This document shows positions 12,330 through 24,124 of a DNA stretch of 64,000 nt, in pieces (position 1 is the stretch's first letter; each line of letters opens with the position of its first letter). Both the position numbers and the translations under genes were made by a program. The DNA is from Uranotaenia lowii. Taxonomy: Eukaryota; Arthropoda; Insecta; Diptera; Culicidae. Location of the stretch: assembly GCF_029784155.1 (NCBI RefSeq), contig NC_073692.1, positions 272,863,827 to 272,927,826 of the forward strand, in the 5' to 3' direction. Under the pieces are notes generated by a model. It worked only from the letters and a program-made list of their open reading frames with translations, was not told where the DNA came from and did not search any database.

Positions 12330-13980
12330 CAATACTCATAGACGAGACCACTTTCAGCAAAACTTTAACTCCTTACGACTCGACTCTCCTCAAACGACTT
12401 GAGAACCGACATCTTCTCGCAATGATCGAGTTTCCCACATAAACCTCTTCTCATCGTGACTCGAGGCATGATCTCTCCACTTACGACACGAGATCTGACC
12501 CCTCCTCGCATCGACTCGAGGCTGACGTACACATACCTCTCCTCTCCACGACTCAAAGCCCAGTGTTCGGCATCGCTAATTGAAAAATTAGCGGCGCTAA
12601 TTAAATCGCTAACTCATTCAAATTTAGCGATCGCTAATTAAAATCGCTAAATGAGCGGAAAAAGTTATCGCTTCAAGCTTAAAGCGCTAATCGCTAATCG
12701 CTAACTGTTGATAAACAATAACGTAAACAGGATGGCAACAGCATGGATTATGATTGCATCTCAATTCGTTTGCTCAAATACTTTACAAACATATAGTGCA
12801 GATTGTTTATTGTGCCCAGTCTGTTGAAAAATCTTTAATCAGGTTTCACTTTTTTCAAACTTTCAAAATAGTAATGCAAAATTCGCATGATAGGAGCATT
12901 GCCAAACGTGTAACTAAAAAACTAAATTAAATAAAAATGCAAATTCATTCTATGGTAATACTATCCACATTTACTTTACCTGATTTGAAATACTTGTAAA
13001 AACTGCTTTGTGAAAAGTAAATATCTCATCCACTTAAAACAAGTTGAAAAAAGGGGATTTTTCCAACATTTATTATTCGAGACTTGCCGTGTGAGATAGT
13101 AACGTGAGATCTTAAAAAAACTTAGAAATTTGGAAAAGCTTTTGAAAATCCATCGTTTAACCTAGGAAGCACATTTCAACAAATCACCGCTTGTTAAAAG
13201 ACCATGCTAAAATCATATAAAATATTGATCAAGTAGGCCGTTAACTGTACTTTTGCAAGCAAAAACAGAATCTAAAAATTGACCTTCTAGCTTTGAATTA
13301 AATAAATGATGTTTAAAATAATAATACTGTTTAATACTGTTTAACAATATTTATTGAATTGTTTGTCTGAGAATGTTGAGAAAAGAAGAACTTAAAGAGA
13401 AAATAAAGTTAATCTGCGTGAGGCACTTCTGCCCTGAGACCATTCGAAGTGACCAAGTGGCGAAGTGACGAAGTGGAGCGCATATTGGTGTAAAAATGAT
13501 GCCCGATGTCTCCTTTACTTGTCAAATGACAAAAGTCTACTTCTATCTGTAATAATTTGTGAATTTGAAACAAGTAAATGGAAGTTAGCGTTCTTTATTT
13601 AGCGGAACCAAAAATAGCGGAACTTTTTGATTCGCTAGCTCATTAAAAATTTAGCGGCAAAATTAAACCGCTAATAAAAAGTTATCGGACTAACTAGCGA
13701 TTAGCGGATTAGCGTTTTTGTGCCGAACACTGTCAAAGCCCGATCTCTACTTTAGTGATTCGAGATCGGACCTCTTCTCGACCGAATGACTCGAGGTAAC
13801 CAATTATACCCCTCCTCTTGTTGATTAAAGGCCTGATTTATTCTCTTGCGACTCGAGACCTGACCTCTCATGAAGACTCTGGGTTGATTATACAAACCTC
13901 TTCTTCTGAAGACTCGAGGCCTGACCTCTCCTCTGATGACTTAAAGCCCGACATTTATCTCCAGGATTCGAGGTTTGCCA
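12330..13980. repeat. degenerate minisatellite with GACTCGAGGC motifs, split by a MITE
   Basis: On both sides of the hAT MITE, a loosely repeated unit of about 30-40 bp recurs with the core GACTCGAGGCCTGACCTCTC and variants (12330-12560 and 13741-13980). It lies within the presumed 3' UTR of the R1-like element. Unit length and copy number are uncertain because divergence is high. Confidence 0.5.
12561..13732. mobile_element. hAT-type non-autonomous element with subterminal GCTAATCGCTAA repeats
   Basis: A 1172-bp element with termini CAGTGTTCGGCA and TGCCGAACACTG and an exact 8-bp duplication TCAAAGCC at 12553-12560 and 13733-13740, the hAT signature. Both ends are packed with variants of a GCTAATCGCTAA/TTAGCGATTAGC motif (about 12573-12710 and 13590-13715). 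These resemble the clustered subterminal transposase-binding repeats known for hAT elements such as Ac. The interior is AT-rich, with no transposase reading frame. It interrupts the R1-like 3' region. Confidence 0.85.
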
Positions 13981-14911
13981 CCTTTATGCCCGTTGTGTGC
14001 CGATCGAGAGATGCTTATCCTAGACTCGCGCCTGTCACAGCACAAGAACGCGTCGTACCCACGGCATCCGCTACGCAGTAGATTTTGCCTTATATTTGTA
14101 GCTTCAAACCTTGAGGTCAAACGCACATTGCCCGACAGCCTCCCGTCGATGGGATCAGTCCACGCCGACCGTTGTCCGGTCTTCTTTTATCCCTTTGGCT
14201 GGCAACCCTACGCTTTTCGGCACGCGGCTTTTTTGCCGTCGTGTGCCAGATCGAGAGCAGCTTGTCCCAAACTTGCGTCTATCACGGCGCACATTCGCGA
14301 CTTGGAATGCTACGACTCTTGTGTTTTCCGGCAGTTACGACATCCTACACCAATTCGAGAGGCTCTCCCGGCATCGAGAACCTCTCTACCCGAGAGTCTC
14401 TACCCCCTACAGTGATTTACCCCCTTTCTACGAGGTCCGCTACGAGAAAGGTATAGTCTTACCCCCGCAGTCTCCCGTAGGAAGCGGCACTACTCATTTA
14501 CTGCCCGGCTATGGGGTATCCTACACACGTTCTCGGCGCACCCATGACCTCCACTATGCAGAAGATGATCCTTATCTCTGTAGTTTTGGTCAAGGGACCA
14601 GATGCACACTACTCAGATGCTCCCCGGCGATGGAGTCATCCTACACCATTCGCGGACTGCCATTGACTCCAGCTGCTCTGCAGGGCAGTCGTGATCAGGG
14701 TGTTCGAGTGTTTTATCTTCTTCATCATGAAGCAACCATGACCAGTCAGAATCTTATCCAGCTCCCGATGTGCGGGATCAGACGATGAGTCTAACTTCCA
14801 CTTCCCAAAGTTGCTGCCAGTTGAACATCAAGTCCTCATTGTCGAGATCTTGTCTTTATGCCGTAACATGACGCATGCTACTACGCAGGCGGTCTTTGAC
14901 GAGAGTGTCCG

Positions 14912-14975
14912 GTATTCACACTGATAACCCACTATTTACGTACGTATTCACACTGATAACCCACTATTTACGTAC
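14912..14975. repeat. 32-bp tandem duplication
   Basis: GTATTCACACTGATAACCC and the bases that follow it, 32 bp in all, occur twice head to tail (14912-14943, 14944-14975). A third partial copy (TGATAACCC) follows. It lies in the decayed R1-like element downstream of the RT. Confidence 0.8.
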
Positions 14976-16310
14976 TGATAACCCGCAGGTTCATCAGCCG
15001 CTGAATGCTGCTAAGTCTCTGCAGGTTCCATTGTCTTCCCAGGGCCTGCCTCCAGGCCGCCGCACCGTACCGCAGGATTGACAAGGTCACGCTTGACAGT
15101 ATCCTCTTCTTGCTACTGCGGATTGTGAGTGCAGCCGTGGCCATTGCCACATTGACATGACTCGTGAAGCTGAGTCCGTCGTCGATCATCACCCCTAGGT
15201 ACTTAATTGTGCTTTTGGCCACGATGTCAAACGGTCCAACTACAAAGGTATCTGTTTGGGGTGTGATCAGGTTGATGATCAGCACCAACTCGATTTTGTG
15301 GTGGGCTAGAAGCAGGCACTTTGAGTGCATCCAGCATTCCACTGCCTGGATAGCTACTGTGGCAAGTAGCTGTACCTTCGCTACCGAGGAGCCTCTCGCC
15401 AAGAAGACTATTTACATCGTCCGTAAATCCTACGAGTTCAGCTCCCGATAGGAGGCTCATTCGTAGGAGCTCGTCGTACGTTATGTTCCACAGGACCGTG
15501 CCATGTATTGACCCCTATGGCACACACGCCGAATCCCCTTGTGTTCGTAATCCCTCATCGGTCATATACTGTAGTTGGCGATTGTGGAAATAACTTTCCA
15601 CAAGCCTATACAAATATACCGGAACCCTCATTGAACCCGCTGTTGAAGGCGTTCTTCACGTACAGAGTGACCACCGCGCAAAAGCGGAGTCCTCTCCTCT
15701 TCGTAAGTCTAGCTCTATCCGCCGATAGAGCAGATGGCGTCTACGGTGCTGTGTCCTCTACAGAAACCAAACTTATTCTCCAAGAGTCAGCCATCACTTT
15801 CAGTGTACTGCTGGAGTCGGTTCTGAATCACCTTCTCCAGGAACTAACCCGCTGTGTCCAGTAAACAGATCGGCCGGTACGCCAATGGGTCTCCTGGAGG
15901 CTTAATCGGTTTTGGCAGAAGGACTTTTGCCGCTTCCACGTATTCCGTTCCGTCACATATCGAATGATGACCGGACTATTTCAGGGAACTCCCTGATCGC
16001 GGCCTTCACTGTGATGTCCAGAATGCCATCCGGTCCGGGGACCTTCCTTGGTTGGAGAGACTTGGCGATTTCGCGAAGTTCACCCACCGTAATCGTCACC
16101 TCTATGCTGGGCACGTTTCAGGTGGCGCACCCCCACTTTTCGTTTTGGCCATGACTATTCGATACGACAGTCGTGCCCTCTTGCTTGCATTTATGGCCCT
16201 GCAGAGGGCCGATCTCTCTCTTGTGAAGAGTGGCCTTCTTGGGTCCTTGTGTTCTGCATCCCGCGCAGGTTCGCGATTTCCTCTGTCCACCAGTAGACGG
16301 GTTGCCTAAT
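14968..16310 (-). pseudogene. R1-like ORF2 reverse transcriptase remnant
   Basis: The minus strand reads the RT domain of an R1-clade LINE in at least three frames. The catalytic box appears as GFTDDV (normally GFADD) near 15413-15430. Downstream, in another frame, are AVECWMHSKCLLLAHHKIEL, STIKYLGVMIDDGLSF, and a thumb-like SILRYGAAAWRQALGRQW ending near 14968. Upstream are FGFCRGHSTVDAI and, at 16270-16308, VYWWTEEIANLR. Frameshifts separate GFTDDV from the next block, and stops lie between the upstream motifs. Such proteins copy their RNA at a nicked target site; this one cannot be made. Confidence 0.7.
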
Positions 16311-16316
16311 GTCTTT

Positions 16317-16715
16317 TTTTTCCTATTGGAGAGAGAGTCCACTGCGACCATTAAGTTGATCTATTGTGGTATTACCCCGCGTTATTATTTTTACTTTGCT
16401 ATATGCTACTTGACACCACTGCACTATTGGTTGAAGTTGCATGCAGTTGTTTACCACTACCACTACGAGCACACACATAACTAGGTAGGATCTCCAAGTG
16501 CAATCTAAGTTCCCTTGAAAAGATCCGTCCACATGCATGTGCTGCATCATTGAGGCGTACAGTTCCAAGGTATACCCGGTTAGCATTTCACTAATGCTAA
16601 AACCGCCAACCTTCAACATACTATGTGTGCCAGGTTATGTCACGACTGGGATTCGATTTCATGAACGTTGGCTTAGAAGACAAGTATGCTATCCTCTAGG
16701 CCACTATCTGTTGGC
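16317..16715 (-). mobile_element. tRNA-derived SINE (Arg-TCT-like head) inserted in the R1-like ORF2
   Basis: A 14-bp duplication TGCCTAATGTCTTT flanks it (16303-16316 and 16716-16729). On the minus strand the head (about 16715-16625) holds an A-box-like GTGGCCTAGAGG, an anticodon-loop-like TCTTCTAA and a B-box-like ATCGAATCCC, resembling tRNA-Arg(TCT). The other end abuts a T-run on the plus strand, i.e. an A-tail. Length is about 399 bp including the body. The duplicated target is R1-like coding sequence (KRKDIRQ), so the SINE is younger than that element. LINE machinery normally moves such elements. Confidence 0.75.
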
Positions 16716-16948
16716 TGCCTAATGTCTTTACGTTTGACCCTTCGCGTCATGGCAGCATCGCAAGCACGGGGGTACTAACCCTCGTCAGTTCTTCAGTGGA
16801 CAGGATGGGATGATTTTGACGTATCACCACCCTGCTGTAACCTTGTTGTAACCCAGCTCATTCCGGAAGACATTTAAATAGCTTATTTATGCTGTGTATT
16901 GTTGTTCAACTTAAAACTCTGTGTATCGAGAGCTCCAGTTTTTATAAT

Positions 16949-17265
16949 TTTCGTGAAAATGAGAAGCATTGCACAAATGCACACATGCACAAATGGTGTA
17001 CTATCCCCACACATTTCGCTGAGTCAGTTGGCGGAAATGGAAGAAGTAAGCATTGGAGCTGTCCGGAAAGTGATTCGAAAGAACGGATAGCTCCTTTCGT
17101 AGACAAAAAAATCTTGAAGAAAACCGGGTCCGGTGGACAAAACTTTGAACCGGAAAGTCAAGCAGGCTTACTCCAAGAGGGAGGCTGCCTCAGTTCGAAA
17201 TGTGGCCAAAAAAGTAAGAACCCTCATAGCACCGTCAATCGTGCCAAGGTAAGATTAAGTTTCTG
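16949..17265 (+). pseudogene. Tc1/mariner transposase, N-terminal fragment
   Basis: The blocks LSPHISLSQLAEMEEVSIGA, VRKVIRKNG, then in shifted frames KPGPVDKTLNRKVKQAYSKR and EAASVRNVAKK, and finally STVNRAKVRL, form the paired helix-turn-helix region of a mariner-type transposase. There are at least two frameshifts, the DDE/D catalytic part is absent and no TIRs were found. It sits between the R1-like element and a decayed LINE, in a stack of truncated insertions. Confidence 0.7.
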
Positions 17266-17387
17266 AAGGGATGATTTGTGAAGAGCGATTCATTTTTGCT
17301 AGCGGAAAGATCTTTTTAAATGTGCTAATTTCATACCTCCAAAGTTAAAACCGATTATGGCTTCGTATTTGAGCTGCATCTAAACCA

Positions 17388-17663
17388 TTGATCTTATGTA
17401 AATTCGCTCTAGTTCACACGAGCAATTCTTCATACAAGCGCTACTTGAAGAAACGATCGTTGACTTTGCAAAATTTGGGCTTTAGCAGCCAAGACCGTGT
17501 TTTCATTAGTGAAAACCTTACAGCTTATGCACGTAATCTACGTATGGAAGCCTTGAAGATGAAAGAGATGAGTAAAATCGAGAAGGTCCAATCCAGAGAA
17601 GGTAACATCTACATAAAACGTAACGCGAATGCCTGGAACCTATCCACTGAGTCGAACAACTGA
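17388..17663 (+). pseudogene. LINE ORF1 fragment with FP-like C-terminal domain
   Basis: The open frame carries DRVFISENLTAYARNLRMEA and a following stretch ending GNIYIKRNANAWNLSTES. This is the signature of the baculovirus-FP-like domain found in ORF1 proteins of many insect non-LTR elements. The usual upstream PHD-finger and coiled-coil regions are not visible. It precedes an RT remnant at 17858-19000 in the same orientation, so both probably derive from one element. The upstream part is truncated and the start is arbitrary. Confidence 0.55.
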
Positions 17664-17857
17664 GCCTGCATCAAAACTAAAACCTTTCATTGTACCTAAT
17701 TCTCACTTTCCTTCCTTAATTCCATTGTCTCCAATCTTTCAATCCCTTGAATCATTCTAATGTTTCTGATATCTCTGGCTTTTGGTGTTGCGACTATCTG
17801 AATTTCAACAATGAACTTTTAGTTGGAGCTCTTTAAAAGTGTGATTGGCATAATTTT

Positions 17858-19000
17858 TTGTCAATTGATGACCCCGATCAATTGCTACACATATTGAACT
17901 GCAATTTGAAACTTCTACACGTACAGTTATTCCCACTGGAATTCAAAAAGATCCGTAAAAATACTTGGTTTAAAAATGAAATACAACTAGCAATAATCGA
18001 ACGAGATTTGGCGTATAATAACTGGCTTTGTGATAAAACTGATGAAAAGAGAAATATTTTTAAAAGGTTTCTTAATCGAGTTACTTTTTTTATCCCTAGA
18101 ATTAAGACTATTTTTGATAAAAAGCGGAACAAATTTTGATCTACCTCCCATGCAACTGTGAAAAATGTTTGAAGTCTTGGTGTTTCCAAAATGCAAAACA
18201 ACAATAATTACTTTGTTTCCAATTTTTCTCCCGCTTGCGCAGTATCGATACGCATTTTTTAAATAACTAATGTTTAAATTTCAATGAAGTTATTGGTCAT
18301 GGAATCGTAAATGCTGTTTACTCCATTAAATCAAATGCAATGGGTTTTGATGAACTGGCAATCAAAATTATTCAAATTTCACTTCCATAAATTCTACCTT
18401 TGATTTTGAATTTGTTCAACTGCATTATTTGGACCTCTGAATTTCCTAGAGAGTGTAAACTAACAAAAATGATTCCCATTCATAAAAGAAAAACAATTTA
18501 AGTGCATTTCAGATTTAAGACCCATAAGCATATTGAGTTCATTGTCAAAAGTTTTCAAAAAACTTATCAAACAACAAATTTGCAATCATACAAAGAACTA
18601 CAAATTGATTCATGAATTTTAATCCGGATTCAGGGAAAGTCGTAATACCGAGACAGCTTTAATCAAAGTCCATAATGATATCGCTACAGCAGTGGACATG
18701 TTAGGAATGTCTATCCTCTGCTGATAGATTTTGCTAAAGCTTTTGATAGAGTTTCTCATAAAAAGCTTTGCTTAAAACTTACGTCTATGTATAGTTTCTC
18801 TAAACTTGCGACTGATCTAATCGAATCTTATCTTACAGGAAGAAGTCAGTCGGTTCAAATTCAAGATCAGTTTTCTCTACTGAAACCCATTTTGTCAGGA
18901 GCCCCACAAGGCTCCGTTCTTGGGCCTATATTGTTCTCGTTATTTATTAAAGAGCAGTGCTAGACTTTTATCCATTCATATCTTTGCCGATGAATGCAAC
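17858..19000 (+). pseudogene. non-LTR reverse transcriptase remnant
   Basis: The linker before RT is open from 17858 to 18139 (WFKNEIQLAIIERDLAYNNW, typical of the region between endonuclease and RT). RT pieces follow in broken frames: AMGFDELAIKIIQISLP near 18340, a fingers segment near 18640, LLIDFAKAFDRVSHKKL near 18725-18770 and LSGAPQGSVLGPILFSLFI near 18894-18950. The FADD box appears as FADE near 18985. Multiple stops are present. It is probably the ORF2 partner of the FP-domain ORF1 at 17388-17663. Clade is uncertain (Jockey/CR1 type). Confidence 0.65.
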
Positions 19001-19359
19001 TAAACCGTTGCATCGATGGGCATTACGAAAATTCGATCACTGGCCTACGGTTGACTGGAACCAAATTCTTTATTGATTCACTCAAAAAGAAAACAATACA
19101 GAAAATAAAAGTGAAAAGTATGGATTTGCTCCTTAACTGTTATTATACTGTTAATTTTAAATCGTGCTTAGACATCATGGGACACCCCATAGTTTAAGCA
19201 GTTTTTTACCTTGGAGTTTGGCACCACCATTAACATTTTTGTTATTTAATGAAAGTGTGGGAATTAAAACAACAACAAAAATATCTGCAGAGCGAAATAC
19301 TAAAGGGTGATACGGTCAAAATTTGGTCAATTTAAAAACCTGAACATCCCTCATTTTGA

Positions 19360-20081
<722 letters not shown>

Positions 20082-20130
20082 AGAATGTTGCTCCTATTTT
20101 GATTTTGGAATTCACTCTTCAGTTGTCAAA

Positions 20131-20334
20131 ATGCTTTCCAAGAAAGAAGAGCAGCGTATCAAAATTTTGCTCGCGCATCGCGAAAATCAGAGCTACTCTC
20201 ACGCAAGCTGGCAAAATCGCTAAAAGTTGCCAAATCTACCGTTACAAATGTAATTAATGTGTTTGGGGAACGTTTGTCGACAGCCAGGAAGTCTGGATTA
20301 AAGCGCGATCCCGGAGGCTGTACACAAAAAAAGC
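20131..20334 (+). pseudogene. ITmD37E transposase N-terminus (frameshifted)
   Basis: Starts MLSKKEEQRIKILLAHRENQ at 20131. The frame shifts near 20215 and continues as LKVAKSTVTNVINVFGERLS then TARKSGLKRDPGG, the first helix-turn-helix and linker of a mariner-type transposase. Homology ends near 20334, where a foreign stretch begins. The second helix-turn-helix is missing. Confidence 0.75.
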
Positions 20335-21549
20335 ATAGTAAAACTACTAAATCCGTGGTTTAAATGAACAACAGGCAACCATGTTTTTGAGTCAAATATG
20401 TTTTGTTGTTTATAATACCTTACGCATAGCTATTTCACCATGTGCTCAATTTTGGCTGCGCATGAATAGTAAACTCGACTGCGTTTTAGTAAAATTGTCA
20501 TTGAAATGATGCATTGTTTTACTTCGTGCCTAGTAAAATTGATATGCTTCATGATGAAACTAGTATGTGTTATGTTAAAGATAAGGAGGAGCGAGGAGCT
20601 TGATTTAAATTGTAAAATTACTATGTATGTTTGCTTGTTTATTTCCATGCATGCATTATTACATAAAAAAAAATTCCCAGCACAGGGATGTTTTTCGGAT
20701 CAGCGTCATCAGCATCCTCGACTGGTTCCGAAACTTCTTAATTTTTCTGTCAACATCACCTACACACTTGAATTGTTCTGACAAAACTTTCTCCGCATAA
20801 TCACTGTCCGGATATCAGCCACTGCGAAAAATCTGACCTTGCTGTAATGGAAAGAAAACTAATCAGTTTCAATCGCATTCTTCATTTCAAGTATCATAAA
20901 CTTACTACTTTAAAAGCCTCTTAAAGTGCCCCTGTATAGCTACGCCTTTGAACGACTCGTTTCCGAATAATTTTCCGACTTGTTTTCTTTGTGCCCGACG
21001 CGTAAACTAACTTGAAAAATTAAAAAGTACAGGTTAAATATTCGCATTCAATTTTAAATCAAACAGATATAAATTTACACTGTTTGTGATGTACATTTCA
21101 TTGACCGGTTGATTTTTGCATGACGCAATGTAAAATTAAATCTAAACAGTTTATTTTTATTCAAATTTGGGAAAAAAGACTAATATAACATCAAAAAAAG
21201 TTTAAAATTACATCTTTTTGAAATTACACTCGAGAAAAAATATATCACTCGTGTTTTAGATTCCGTGCAATTTTAGAAATTTTTTGCTGTGTATTTTTTT
21301 TTATATGAATTGATGCAACAATGTCTAAATTACTATGCGGACGCTAGTTGTAATACAAAATATGATGAAATTTTCATGACCATAGTATTTTCGACAACAA
21401 ACATTGAGAGTTATCGAAAATTACCAGGTACATAGTAATTCCAATAATGTTTCATGCGCACTTTTACAAAATCGATGTTATACTTTTCGTGGTTGAAAAT
21501 ACTATAGCGCTGAAATTGTAAAATTATCATGACAACGTCTTTGGGATAA
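20335..21549. other. insertion of unknown class inside the mariner element
   Basis: About 1.2 kb of AT-rich DNA separates the two transposase halves. No coding domain is recognisable. TAGTAAAA-type motifs recur near its left part (20337, 20488, 20531) and ATAGTATTTT/ACATAGTAATT near its right part, hinting at a MITE, but no clean TIR pair or target duplication could be fixed. Some transposase sequence was lost at the site. Confidence 0.5.
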
Positions 21550-22107
21550 CGACGAAGTTTGACTGCGTGGTAATGGACGACGAAACCTACGTCAAAGCCG
21601 ACTACAAGCAGCTTCCGGGACAGGAGTTTTATACGGCAAAAGGAAGGGGAAAGGAAGCAGATATTTTCAAGCACATGAAACTGTCAAAGTTCGCGAAGAA
21701 ATATCTGGTTTGGCAAGCCATTTGTTCCTGTGGCTTGAAAAGCAGCATTATCATAGCTTCCGGGACGGTCAACCAAGAAATTTACGTGAAAGAGTGTTTG
21801 AATAAACGTCTGCTGCCTTTACTGAAGAAACACGGTTGTGGTTCCCAAGGACAAGAACCCTCCCAACACGCCAGAGCTCCGCCCAATTGAGAAATACTGG
21901 GATATTGTCAAGCGGAACCTAAAGAAGACCAAAAAAACTGCTAAGGACGAGCAGCAGTTCAAGGCAAACTGGCTTTCTGCGGCGAAGAAGGTGGACAAGG
22001 TGGCTGTTGAAAATCTGATGGCAGGGGTTAAGCGTAAAGCCCGGCAATTCGGATTTGGAAAGGCGGAAGCCCAACTGAATATTTTTCCTGATTTTTATAC
22101 TAATTAA
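21550..22107 (+). pseudogene. ITmD37E transposase catalytic region with internal deletion
   Basis: Resumes at TKFDCVVMDDETYVKADYKQ, which holds the first catalytic Asp, and continues through KAKYLVWQAICSCG-type sequence to KRLLPLLKKHG. It then jumps, with a frame change near 21836, to VVPKDKNPPNTPELRPIEKY, which holds the final Glu, and runs to the stop at 22105-22107. The segment that should carry the second catalytic Asp (the WPD-type block) is deleted. The D..D37E layout and these motifs fit the mosquito ITmD37E family. No active enzyme can be made. Confidence 0.85.
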
Positions 22108-22203
22108 ATTTGAAAAAGAAATTTAATTTGAGTTTTTAAATAAACAATTTCACTGATTTACACGCGTTTTCCCGTGACCAAATTTTGACCGTATCACCCT
22201 TTA

Positions 22204-23698
22204 TGCACTGATTTGAATTTTAAAATTATAGAAGCTAAACTGAACGCATTTTTATTACTAAAAAGTTTCTAGGTACACAAGTTTCTCAATTAATATTCAA
22301 ACTTTTGTTCCTATTTCCGGTGAAAAGAAGATAAGGTTTCAAAAATTTATAGTAAAACATCATTCCATCTGTTTAATTACAGCCCCCAGAAATGATTGAA
22401 ATTTCGATCGACTCTTTGGTGTAGTTATAATAAAATTTCAAATACATTATATGTTAAAGTTATTTTGAAAACGTTTATAATGCTCTGTTAAAACTTCAAT
22501 AAAAGTTTGATTAAGAAATTTGTGTTTAAGTTAAATGGTTCAATCCTTAAGTAGTTGCGCTGAATAAAATTATATTTAAAATGTTTCGGTATGTGTAGTT
22601 TGTTAAATCTTGTTTTGCTTCCAAAAATACTATTTGGTACTTTTTATCGGTTAACGAAAATCTTTCTAAAGTATTATCCATATTTTTACAAAACCTAACA
22701 CTTTTGTATAATAAAGTTCTGCTTTTTCAAGCCTCATCTTGTTAAAAGGCATTCAAGTTGATCTTCAACATTAAATTGACCAATTACTTTTGATCGCAAA
22801 GCAAAAGATATTAAACATGTTTCTTACACATCATCTTCACGCTTCCCGACATAATCTTCCTGGGACTATCTTGAAATATGAAATGCGAAATTTACATTAT
22901 GCGATACAATAAATCAACTCTTTCATTTCTGCTCTGCCATTCAAAACTTCACGTTTTTCCACCCCAAGATGGGTGCCAACGCAAAAAAAAAACAACAAAA
23001 CGTCGTCGACGAGACGATACAGTACAGAGCCAAGTCCTTCTCAAAAGCGTCAGAGCGTCTCGGTCCGGCAAAAGGGGTGAGCGTTAGGGCAAAAGCCTCC
23101 GGAACCCGGAAAAGTTCCAGGCGTTCTCACAGTTTCTATTTCTCTCGCTCGCATAACCGGTTCCTCTTGTCACGGGGAAGGTTAACCAGTCGTGAAAGTG
23201 GTTATATTTCGCAATTTATTACCCCGGCAAGTGGTCGGAAAATGCGAAACGATTCTTCGATTCGTTTTTTTTTTCTTTAATTTTCCTTTCAACCTGTTCA
23301 ACCTTTGCCTTTGAACTGACACAAGGAACGGGTTGATTATTACTTTCTGTCAGCAGGGCTTTGATAGTGATAGGATGAATGTCCTTTTGAACTGTGATTT
23401 GGAAGATATTTCACGTTTAATTTAACACTAATTTGTAGCAACTTGACACTAATTTTCAGCAATGAATGATTGATATTCAAGGTCAAAAATTGTGTAAATT
23501 ATTTGTTTGCTTCAAAACTAATGCTTTGCTTTTGACTGAGTCGATTTGGGATTATTATTGAATATCTCAGTCCTTGGGGTCTAAAAGGCTTTGATTTGGT
23601 TTAAAACTCATCCATGATTTTTTACAGAGTTTTAAAGTAATGCTTACATGAGGAAATTTAAGCTTTTAGGTTTGTATGAGGAAATTGAATATTTTGTG
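22204..23698. other. no recognised gene
   Basis: AT-rich to 22860, then a somewhat more GC-rich patch (22960-23280) with an Arg/Lys-rich open frame (22969-23280) that matches no family I know. It may be a single-copy intergenic or intronic region. Confidence 0.35.
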
Positions 23699-23700
23699 TC

Positions 23701-24120
23701 GCTATGCTAATGCTATGCTAATGCTATGCTAATGCTATGCTAATGCTATGCTAATGCTATGCTAATGCTATGCTAATGCTATGCTAATGCTATGCTAATG
23801 CTATGCTAATGCTATGCTAATGCTATGCTAATGCTATGCTAATGCTATGCTAATGCTATGCTAATGCTATGCTAATGCTATGCTAATGCTATGCTAATGC
23901 TATGCTAATGCTATGCTAATGCTATGCTAATGCTATGCTAATGCTATGCTAATGCTATGCTAATGCTATGCTAATGCTATGCTAATGCTATGCTAATGCT
24001 ATGCTAATGCTATGCTAATGCTATGCTAATGCTATGCTAATGCTATGCTAATGCTATGCTAATGCTATGCTAATGCTATGCTAATGCTATGCTAATGCTA
24101 TGCTATGCTAATGCTATGCT
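23701..24120. repeat. 11-bp minisatellite (GCTATGCTAAT)n
   Basis: About 37-38 nearly perfect head-to-tail copies of GCTATGCTAAT. The right end is irregular (GCTATGCTATGCTAATGC, then TATTGCTGCAT). Each unit contains ATGCTAAT, which resembles a POU/octamer site. The low divergence means recent expansion or active homogenisation. Confidence 0.97.
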
Positions 24121-24124
24121 ATTG

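Larger units (their letters stand above)
12076..16850 (-). mobile_element. decayed R1-like non-LTR retrotransposon (minus strand)
   Basis: A GC-richer block whose minus strand contains R1-clade ORF2 pieces in order: DAAMTRRVKRKDIRQ (about 16720-16765), PVYWWTEEIANLR (about 16270-16308), a linker with PGPDG (about 16040), FLEKVIQNRLQQY and FGFCRGHSTVDAI (about 15770-15850), GFTDDV (about 15413-15430) and KYLGVMIDD. A long decayed 3' part follows. The T-run at about 12076-12085 would be its poly(A) tail, which is inference. Two younger insertions break it: a hAT MITE (12561-13732) and a SINE (16317-16715). Many frameshifts and stops make it inactive. Confidence 0.6.

Noticed and set aside
14111..14788. 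225-codon plus-strand frame as a gene
   Set aside because: It lies opposite the decayed R1-like element in GC-richer DNA, shows no domain and is best explained as an antisense open frame.
23701..24120. CRISPR-like array
   Set aside because: The repeats are contiguous 11-mers without spacers; it is a minisatellite, in a eukaryotic context.
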